Assembly (NCBI GenBank): GCA_004028495.1
Contig: MTKS01000028.1
Location: 1 to 11,309 of the forward strand
Direction of reading: 5' to 3'
Length of the DNA: 11,309 nucleotides
Origin: Candidatus Electrothrix marina
GTDB lineage: Bacteria > Desulfobacterota > Desulfobulbia > Desulfobulbales > Desulfobulbaceae
The first letter of the stretch is position 1. Each line of letters starts with the position of its first letter. The position numbers and the translations under genes were made by a program. Below the pieces are notes generated by a model. That model was not told the DNA's origin, did not search any database, and worked only from the letters and a program-made list of their open reading frames with translations. Shown here piece after piece: positions 7,232 to 11,309 of the stretch.

Positions 7232-7960
7232 TCCCGCACCTGCCAAGAGCAGGACCGCTGACAGCAGCAGGTCGCTTTTCCGCATGCCGCCGGAATCGTA
7301 CAGACTGTAAAACTGCCCGGAAAATCCGCGTAATTTCATAGCCTGTTGCACCCGTGCCGCCCGGTTCCAGCTTCGTACCAGCATCATGCCCAGCATATAG
7401 CTGTAGGTTCTATAGGTATGCAGGTTCGTTTTCGGCTGAAAGCAGCGCAAGCCGGCAGCCCGTTGTAAACGGAACAGTTCCTGCTGAATAAGTGCTATAT
7501 AACGATAGGAAAAAAGAAGGAGCAGGCAGAGCTTCGGTGACAGGCGCAGTTGCTGAAGGCCGTGACCGAGCTGTGCAGCGGTTGAGGTCGCAAGGAGGCT
7601 GATAAAGAGCAGGATAACCGCATTGGATTTCACGGTGATCAGGAGAGCGAGAAAAAATCCGGTGCTGCTCAGGTTGATCCCTATAAGCGAAACGGTTTTG
7701 CCGCCGGTGTAGGTCAGCGGCAGAATAAGGCAAAGCAGGAGGTTGAAGCTGTTAACTATGAACAGGCGACGCAAAAGTTTTGACCAGGATAAGCGTGCTG
7801 CAAGCACAAGAGTAAAGGCAAGGGGAAAGCCGAGCAGGGCCGTGCCTCGGGTTTGACTCAGGGCGATAACCAGACTGAGCACGCCGGTGCTGATCAGCTT
7901 TCCCTTGGGGTCTGCCCGGTGCAGAAATGAAGTGCCGTCACTGAACTGTTCAAAGGTCAT
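7202..7960 (-). CDS. nikQ: ECF-type nickel/cobalt transporter T component (CbiQ/NikQ family)
   Basis: This 252-residue inner-membrane protein should be the coupling (T) subunit of an energy-coupling-factor transporter, linking the substrate-binding NikM subunit to the ATPases. The N-terminus (FLHRADPKGKLIS, from about residue 12) is the classic CbiQ opening. Several hydrophobic membrane segments follow between about 22 and 160. The cytoplasmic coupling region shows RLQRAAGLRCF near 163 and RAARVQQAMKLRGF near 200, corresponding to the two 'Ala-Arg-Gly' coupling helices of the family but with altered residues (AAG, LRG). A last membrane segment ends the protein. It starts 41 bases after the DUF4198 gene and is clearly in the same operon. 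The ATPase gene expected next to it is missing. CbiQ (cobalt) and NikQ (nickel) cannot be separated by sequence alone; the NikL and DUF4198 neighbours favour nickel. Confidence 0.9.
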   Translation of the reverse strand: MTFEQFSDGTSFLHRADPKGKLISTGVLSLVIALSQTRGTALLGFPLAFTLVLAARLSWSKLLRRLFIVNSFNLLLCLILPLTYTGGKTVSLIGINLSSTGFFLALLITVKSNAVILLFISLLATSTAAQLGHGLQQLRLSPKLCLLLLFSYRYIALIQQELFRLQRAAGLRCFQPKTNLHTYRTYSYMLGMMLVRSWNRAARVQQAMKLRGFSGQFYSLYDSGGMRKSDLLLSAVLLLAGAGLVVIEILSI

Positions 7961-8001
7961 GCGGTCTCATAACATAACTGCACCGAGAGATTCAACAGAT
8001 T

Positions 8002-8770
8002 TTATTTATACGCATCCAGGTAGGTCCAGAGCACGGCACCGAGTTCAACTCCTTTCTCGTTTCCTTCCGGATCCTTGATGGTATAGTCGGCTTCATTCAG
8101 CGCGGCAAATCCCCACCAGCCCGCTTTGGGACAGGCAAAGGTAAATACCCCGTTTTCATCCGCCTTGACAACCTGGGTGACGTGGTAATCGCTTGGGGCG
8201 GAGAGTTTCTTGTCTTTGTTATACAGCTCCACCTCAACCTCTGCACCGGGAACCGGTTTTCCGCCCAGCAGAACCTGACCGGAAAAGCTGTTGCCTGCAT
8301 AATTCCCGAAAGGACGGGTCAACGGCACGATTTCCGTAGCGATACCGACCGGCTCATCCCAGCCCTGATCATCACCGAATGCGGCAATCAAGGTCTTGGT
8401 GTAATGAATGATAGATACATCCTCAGCCGGTTCCCAGTACGGGGTCGGCTCCATGACAAAGGTATATACACCCGGACGCTTGACGGGCACTTCAGTTGTC
8501 CAGGCGGCATGATCCATGACCTTAGCCTCTTTGAGAGCCGGGAGCAGATCAGTCTTCTGATCGCCCGCTACCATAAAAAAGGCTTTCGGTTTGACCAGAT
8601 CCATACCGATCCCTTCAAAGGGATGGGAAAAAGAGAGGTCCAGCTTGACACTCTTCTCTTTGGGCTCCAGGATATTATCCGAGGGGATAACCATGCCGGA
8701 AATGGGCAAGGGCCTCACCTGTCATGCAGGCGAGAAAGAGTGCGGTTGCAGCAACAGCTCTGATCTTCAT
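8002..8770 (-). CDS. DUF4198 periplasmic protein of a nickel ECF transporter (NikK-like), frameshifted
   Basis: The intended product is about 255 residues. The true start is ATG 8768-8770 with a strong ribosome-binding site (AAAAGGAGT, 8778-8786). It encodes a signal peptide of 22 residues (MKIRAVAATALF..., ending GEALA) and then HF at the start of the mature protein. After HF one extra base (around 8698, in TTCCGG) moves the rest into another frame, where GMVIPSDN, LSFSHPFEGIGMDLVKPK and the remaining DUF4198 sequence follow to the stop. The longest uninterrupted frame (8002-8718) begins with a spurious MRPLPIS and lacks any signal peptide. The C-terminal part (GQVLLGGKPVPGAEVEVELY, ADENGVFTFACPKAGWWGF) looks like a carboxypeptidase-regulatory-like beta domain. 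DUF4198 proteins accompany NikM/NikL/NikQ and are thought to help metal uptake from the periplasm. It may be a true mutation or a base-calling error. Confidence 0.85.
8698..8699 (-). other. Frameshift point in the DUF4198 gene
   Basis: The minus strand reads GCC CAT TTC CGG CAT GG. Removing one C gives GCC CAT TTC GGC ATG, that is AHFGM, the expected mature N-terminus. The signal-peptide frame covers 8770 to 8699 and the mature frame 8697 to 8002. Confidence 0.8.
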
Positions 8771-8851
8771 CGTGAATACTCCTTTTTTTAAATCAGGTAT
8801 TATTTTTTGGATCATAATTGAGTAAGATCCTCTTTTCCGACAAGGGACACT

Positions 8852-9478
8852 TTATCCGTCTGTCGAAGTTTTCTTCTTCTTTTTTGATTGAAACCAGGCA
8901 AGGATGCCGGCCAGCCCGATAATGCAGCCGATCCCGCCGAGTATATCCCGAAGGCCGGCCTTTTTTTCGCGTCCTTCCGCGAGATGCCGTTTAACGGGGA
9001 TCAACTCTCTGTTCAGTTCCTGCCGCACAATTGCCCGTACAGCCTCTATATCTACAGATTTTATCGCTGATTCTTTTATTGCCGATTCTTCTCCGGGCGG
9101 TTGCGCAGCCCCGGTCGGGTCGGAGGCTGCGGAGAGATATTCGTCCGCTGTCAGAAGCCATTCCCCACGATGACCGTCACCTGTCTCCACAGTGATCAGG
9201 AGGTTCAGCTTTTGCTGAACAGCCTGCTGAGGCGGAGTGAATTGGAATTTACCTTCCTCATCGGTCAGTGTTGTCAGCAGGGTGGTATGTGATTCGGCGT
9301 CCTGGGCATGAACCGGTACATTTTTAGCTTTACGTCCCCCGCTGAAAAAGGCCTCTCCGTAGATCTTTTTGTCACCTGCCCAGGAAAAGACATTCAGCTT
9401 ATGCGCTTGAGCAGGCAGCGCGAAGAACGAAAAGAGTACGGCAAAGAGGAGTGCTGTCAGGATACGAGGCCGGTTCAT
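8852..9478 (-). CDS. nikL: NikL/CbiL-like exported accessory protein of a nickel/cobalt ECF transporter
   Basis: This 208-residue exported protein has a signal peptide of 25 residues (MNRPRILTALLF..., ending LPAQA). A His begins the mature chain (HKLNVFSW), followed by a beta-rich domain with a carboxypeptidase-regulatory-like pattern (GKKIYGEAFFSGG-type, DEEGKFQFTPP). A charged helical, probably coiled-coil part lies at about 130-175, then one membrane anchor (about 179-197) and a KKKKK cytoplasmic tail. This order is typical of NikL/CbiL accessory subunits, which stand in for NikN/CbiN. I chose ATG 9476-9478 because it opens the signal peptide and overlaps the nikM stop as ATGA; a longer in-frame version would bury the signal peptide. 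No Shine-Dalgarno is seen, so translation is probably coupled to nikM. The stretch ESAIKESAIK near 143 is a small in-frame tandem duplication. Confidence 0.82.
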   Translation of the reverse strand: MNRPRILTALLFAVLFSFFALPAQAHKLNVFSWAGDKKIYGEAFFSGGRKAKNVPVHAQDAESHTTLLTTLTDEEGKFQFTPPQQAVQQKLNLLITVETGDGHRGEWLLTADEYLSAASDPTGAAQPPGEESAIKESAIKSVDIEAVRAIVRQELNRELIPVKRHLAEGREKKAGLRDILGGIGCIIGLAGILAWFQSKKKKKTSTDG

Positions 9479-10077
9479 GCGTATTCGAGGTGTAAAATTT
9501 CCGGTTGGACCTTGGCAAGAAAACCGACTGTGAACATGGTGATACATCCTTCAATGATCATGACCGGAACATTGGCCGCAATAATGAGTTGCGCGGCAGC
9601 TGTGAAGCCGGTGTCGGTAAGGGCAAGGGCGCAGGCGGTCAGCAGCGAGGCCAGGAGAATTGCCAAAAAGCCCGCAATAAAAGAGGCGGCAGGGCGCGTT
9701 TTGCGATTATCTATCCAGGGGCGGGTCAGGTAATAGCAGCAGAGTGCCGGGACAGACATTGTGACGGTATTCACCCCGAGGACGGCAAAGCCGCCGAATT
9801 GGAAAAACAGGGCCTGAAGAAAGAGAGCTATAAGGATCGCCGGGAAAGCGGCCCAGCCCAGCATTACTCCGAGCAGGCCGATCAGCATTAAATGCACAGA
9901 TCCCGGCCCGAGAGGAACATGGACGAGTCCTGCAACAAAAAAGGCGGAAGAAAGCAGAGCAACAGGCATAATCTGTTCAAGATCTATTTTTTTCAATCCA
10001 ATAAAGGTGCCGATCGCAGCAACGACTCCTCCGCTTATCAAAACCGGTGCCGAAAGAATTCCTTCTGAAATATGCAT
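9475..10077 (-). CDS. nikM: Nickel/cobalt ECF transporter substrate-specific subunit (CbiM/NikM)
   Basis: This 200-residue integral membrane protein binds the metal ion and defines the specificity of the ECF transporter. The N-terminus MHISEGIL is diagnostic: in NikM/CbiM structures the first Met-His folds back into the membrane pocket and ligates the metal. A further His-rich block, LVHVPLGPGSVHLMLIGLLG with His53 and His62, is the other signature of the family. About six or seven hydrophobic segments are visible. The ATG at 10075-10077 is preferred over an in-frame TTG three codons upstream because His must be residue 2. No clear ribosome-binding site precedes it. It leads the operon nikM-nikL-DUF4198-nikQ. 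Ni versus Co specificity cannot be read from sequence alone. Confidence 0.92.
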   Translation of the reverse strand: MHISEGILSAPVLISGGVVAAIGTFIGLKKIDLEQIMPVALLSSAFFVAGLVHVPLGPGSVHLMLIGLLGVMLGWAAFPAILIALFLQALFFQFGGFAVLGVNTVTMSVPALCCYYLTRPWIDNRKTRPAASFIAGFLAILLASLLTACALALTDTGFTAAAQLIIAANVPVMIIEGCITMFTVGFLAKVQPEILHLEYA

Positions 10078-10357
10078 GATGAACAAGGGTAATATTTTTT
10101 TATTTTTTGTAACACTGAAGGTCTGTTTACTTTAAAGTTGAGATTTTGTCAAGCTGCAGGTGAAAAATGCAGATGATGATCCGTTTTCAGCTGATGCTTA
10201 TTTTTTTATTGTGTACGTCCGGGAAAGGAGTAAAAAAGAAAGGAGGAGATGCTGTTTTTTTATGGATTGTCTGATGATTATTTTTTCGTGCTGCCGGCAA
10301 AGAATGCCGGTTGAACGCAAGGAAATATCCGGCTGAGCGGATCATGCAAAAAAAATA
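10078..10357. other. Divergent intergenic region, nik side
   Basis: No credible gene is seen. It holds the nik promoter candidate, a short open frame at 10167-10274, and a stem-loop CCGGCA (10294-10299)/TGCCGG (10305-10310) without a T-run. It is AT-rich with many short T-runs. No cobalamin or nickel-cobalt riboswitch core was recognised. Confidence 0.4.
10124..10152 (-). promoter_or_regulatory. Candidate promoter of the nik operon
   Basis: A perfect TTGACA lies on the minus strand at 10147-10152. Seventeen bases downstream is a poor -10 (TAAACA, 10124-10129), so activation or repression at this site would be expected. GTGTTAC lies just beyond it on the minus strand (10109-10115) and resembles one half of the NikR site described for related bacteria, but no good second half is present. 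Confidence 0.4.
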
Positions 10358-10385
10358 TTGACACCAAAAATATTAAGGGTATCTT
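10358..10385 (+). promoter_or_regulatory. Candidate promoter of the ferredoxin gene
   Basis: A perfect TTGACA (10358-10363) is followed after 16 bases by TATCTT (10380-10385). This gives a leader of about 90 bases before the ATG at 10480. Confidence 0.55.
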
Positions 10386-10396
10386 TGCCGAAGTCA

Positions 10397-10415
10397 GTAC
10401 ATGTAATTTGTACAT
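10397..10415. promoter_or_regulatory. GTACAT repeat, candidate operator near the ferredoxin start of transcription
   Basis: GTACAT occurs at 10397-10402 and 10410-10415 as a direct repeat. GTACA (10397-10401) and TGTAC (10409-10413) also form an inverted repeat. It lies about 12 bases past the putative -10, around or just after the expected start of transcription. Confidence 0.35.
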
Positions 10416-10443
10416 AATTAATCGTGAGGTTACTTTTATAAAA

Positions 10444-10460
10444 GGGCTCGTTGGAGAGCC
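10444..10460 (+). other. Small stem-loop in the ferredoxin leader
   Basis: GGCTC (10445-10449) pairs with GAGCC (10456-10460). It sits just upstream of the ribosome-binding site AAGGAGAAA and could stabilise the 5' end of the mRNA. Confidence 0.35.
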
Positions 10461-10479
10461 GCTACCAAGGAGAAAGGCG

Positions 10480-10665
10480 ATGTTTGAAGTAGTTGTAGAT
10501 AAAGACAAATGTACAGGTTGTGAAGAGTGTGTCGGTTCCTGCCCCGCCGGAGTATTCGAGTTCGTCGACGGGAAATCAGAGCCGGTAAACGAAGACGAAT
10601 GTCTGGGTTGCGAGACCTGTGTGGAAGTTTGCGAGTCAGACGCCATCACTGTTACTGAGGTCTAA
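10480..10665 (+). CDS. Small 2[4Fe-4S] ferredoxin
   Basis: This 61-residue soluble electron carrier has two classic cluster motifs: Cys11, 14, 17, 21 ([12 protein letters not shown]) and Cys41, 44, 47, 51 ([12 protein letters not shown]). By the usual crossover rule, the last Cys of each set ligates the other cluster. It is strongly acidic, as expected for a partner of oxidoreductases, and is a plausible acceptor for the Por enzyme in this window, although the genes are not adjacent. The start is the ATG with a strong ribosome-binding site (AAGGAGAAAGGCG); an in-frame upstream start at 10408 would add residues unlike ferredoxin. The Pro normally following the fourth Cys of the second motif is Glu here. 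It has its own promoter and seems monocistronic. Confidence 0.95.
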   Translation: MFEVVVDKDKCTGCEECVGSCPAGVFEFVDGKSEPVNEDECLGCETCVEVCESDAITVTEV

Positions 10666-10688
10666 GTGCCGCAGTAGTTGACGATGAA

Positions 10689-10726
10689 GGGCAACGGTGT
10701 TGCTGTTGGTGGCATAACCGTTGTCC
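10689..10726 (+). other. Long stem-loop downstream of ferredoxin
   Basis: GGGCAACGGT (10689-10698) pairs with ACCGTTGTCC (10717-10726) with one G-U pair and an 18-base loop, starting 24 bases past the ferredoxin stop. No direct T-run follows. It may protect the mRNA 3' end rather than terminate by itself. Confidence 0.45.
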
Positions 10727-10980
10727 GCTGTTAACCGAGGTGCTCGCTCATCGCTTTTCTTTTCCCTTTCTCCTTTTTGAAGTTCCGGTCTCCTGTTAAA
10801 CAGTCTCCTTTTTCCTGCCTCCCTTGTTTTGCCCCCCTGCTTTTTTGATTTCTTGAAATTGAGAACCGAAGTGGTCGAGTCCGGTAATCTTTCCGGCTGA
10901 TTAGAAGTTTAACAAGAAATGACTTACCCGTTTGCGTACCCCCTGTTATGCTTCTTCTCTTTCCGTAACAGGCAGCAATA
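10727..10980. other. Gene-free pyrimidine-rich region
   Basis: No gene is seen. From about 10745 to 10860 the plus strand is markedly rich in C and T and poor in G, with many short T-runs. An RNA copied from it would suit Rho-dependent termination of the ferredoxin transcript. Further right CCTGTTA (10942-10948) faces TAACAGG (10966-10972) across a 17-base loop. Confidence 0.4.
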
Positions 10981-11017
10981 AAAAAAAGGGCGCAGGGAAA
11001 AAATCCCTGTGCCCTTT
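10981..11017 (-). terminator. Intrinsic terminator of the outer-membrane protein gene
   Basis: GGGCGCAGGGA (10988-10998) pairs with TCCCTGTGCCC (11004-11014), an 11-bp stem with one G-U pair, around a five-A loop. On the minus strand eight T residues follow. It therefore serves the leftward gene ending at 11075. The space between contains two GAAGCTT direct repeats (11021-11027, 11034-11040) and a small hairpin GCTTC/GAAGC (11054-11068). Confidence 0.88.
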
Positions 11018-11074
11018 GTAGAAGCTTCGGTGAGAAGCTTTACCCGCTGTACGGCTTCTCTGTGAAGCGTTCAA

Positions 11075-11309
11075 TCAGTACTGGAAGCGCAGTCCTATAC
11101 CGTAACGTCCATATTGATCAAAGTCGCTCAGCTCATCAACAGCATTGCGAGCTTCCAGGAAGATCGAAGCATTGAGGTCATCCGGGGCACCGTAGACACG
11201 GGCGCCGATATTGGCCAGGAAGTCGATATCAGAATCATCAGAGTCAAGATCGCTGTCATTATCTGTGATCCAGGCACCGAAACCAAGACCGATAAAGCCG
11301 TCAAAGGCA
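11075..11309 (-). CDS. Outer-membrane beta-barrel protein, C-terminal part (partial)
   Basis: This leftward frame enters from the window edge and ends with TGA at 11075-11077, giving 77 residues. Alternating polar and hydrophobic stretches (FDGFIGLGFGAWI, IDFLANIGARVYG, NASIFLEARN, YGRYGIGLRFQY) suggest amphipathic beta strands. An acidic, Asp/Ser-rich turn (ITDNDSDLDSDDSDID) looks like a surface or calcium-prone loop. The final aromatic residue in RFQY fits the C-terminal signal recognised by the BAM assembly complex. It therefore looks like a porin-like or OmpA-like small barrel. No specific family or function is assigned because most of the protein lies outside the window. A terminator follows it. 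Confidence 0.72.
   Translation of the reverse strand, partial: AFDGFIGLGFGAWITDNDSDLDSDDSDIDFLANIGARVYGAPDDLNASIFLEARNAVDELSDFDQYGRYGIGLRFQY

Noticed and set aside
9479..9547. Longer N-terminus for NikL
   Set aside because: It would place residues before a clear signal peptide and overlap nikM heavily; the ATGA overlap start fits better.
10078..10200. NikR operator or cobalamin riboswitch ahead of nikM
   Set aside because: Only one GTGTTAC half-site is visible without a good partner at the expected distance, and no B12-box or nickel-cobalt riboswitch core was recognised.
10294..10310. CCGGCA/TGCCGG hairpin as terminator
   Set aside because: No T-run follows on either strand and no gene ends there.
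10278..10649. 123-codon minus-strand frame over the ferredoxin gene
   Set aside because: Antisense to the ferredoxin gene and its promoter, with a low-complexity Ser/Thr-rich translation.
10870..10895. tRNA T-arm-like GGTCGAGTCC
   Set aside because: No acceptor, D-arm or anticodon arm fits around it.

Overview
The window looks like chromosomal DNA of an anaerobic sulfate-reducer-type bacterium, probably Desulfobacterota and possibly Desulfobulbales. This is inferred from a single-chain pyruvate:ferredoxin oxidoreductase whose N-terminal active-site numbering matches the Desulfovibrio africanus enzyme, a separate small 2[4Fe-4S] ferredoxin, and a nickel/cobalt ECF transporter with extra NikL and DUF4198 (NikK-like) parts. 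No rRNA, tRNA, CRISPR array or intact mobile element was seen.

Left part (1-3118). A complete purC (SAICAR synthase) reads rightward. It overlaps the possible tail of an upstream gene and ends in a short intrinsic terminator that includes its stop codon. About 650 bases of debris follow: a frameshifted, truncated IS1-type transposase zinc-ribbon on the minus strand and a small unrecognised reading frame on the plus strand. Leftward xseA (exonuclease VII large subunit) comes next, with a candidate promoter of its own.

Middle part (3119-7231). A strong terminator separates xseA from the 1190-residue por gene, which reads leftward. The por upstream region has a sigma70-like promoter whose -35 box lies inside a perfect 8+8 palindrome, so por may be controlled by a repressor or redox/energy-sensing regulator. 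Further upstream is only the first ~22 codons of a HAD-type phosphatase gene, cut off where the nickel operon ends.

Right part (7202-10077). A leftward operon reads nikM, nikL, nikK-like (DUF4198), nikQ: substrate-binding membrane subunit, two accessory exported proteins and the T component of an ECF Ni/Co transporter. Two things are odd. The DUF4198 gene has its signal peptide and mature part in different frames (one extra base), and the ATPase gene nikO/cbiO expected beside nikQ is absent, with the truncated HAD gene in its place. This suggests a rearrangement near 7195-7204.

Far right (10078-11309). A 400-base divergent intergenic region carries candidate promoters for nikM and for a small acidic ferredoxin gene, a plausible electron acceptor for Por. 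A pyrimidine-rich gene-free stretch and a strong terminator follow. The last is for the leftward gene of an outer-membrane beta-barrel protein, of which only the C-terminal 77 residues are present.

No convincing novel system is present. The best second looks are the frameshifted nickel-transport gene, the missing ATPase with the truncated HAD gene, the por operator, and the transposase debris.
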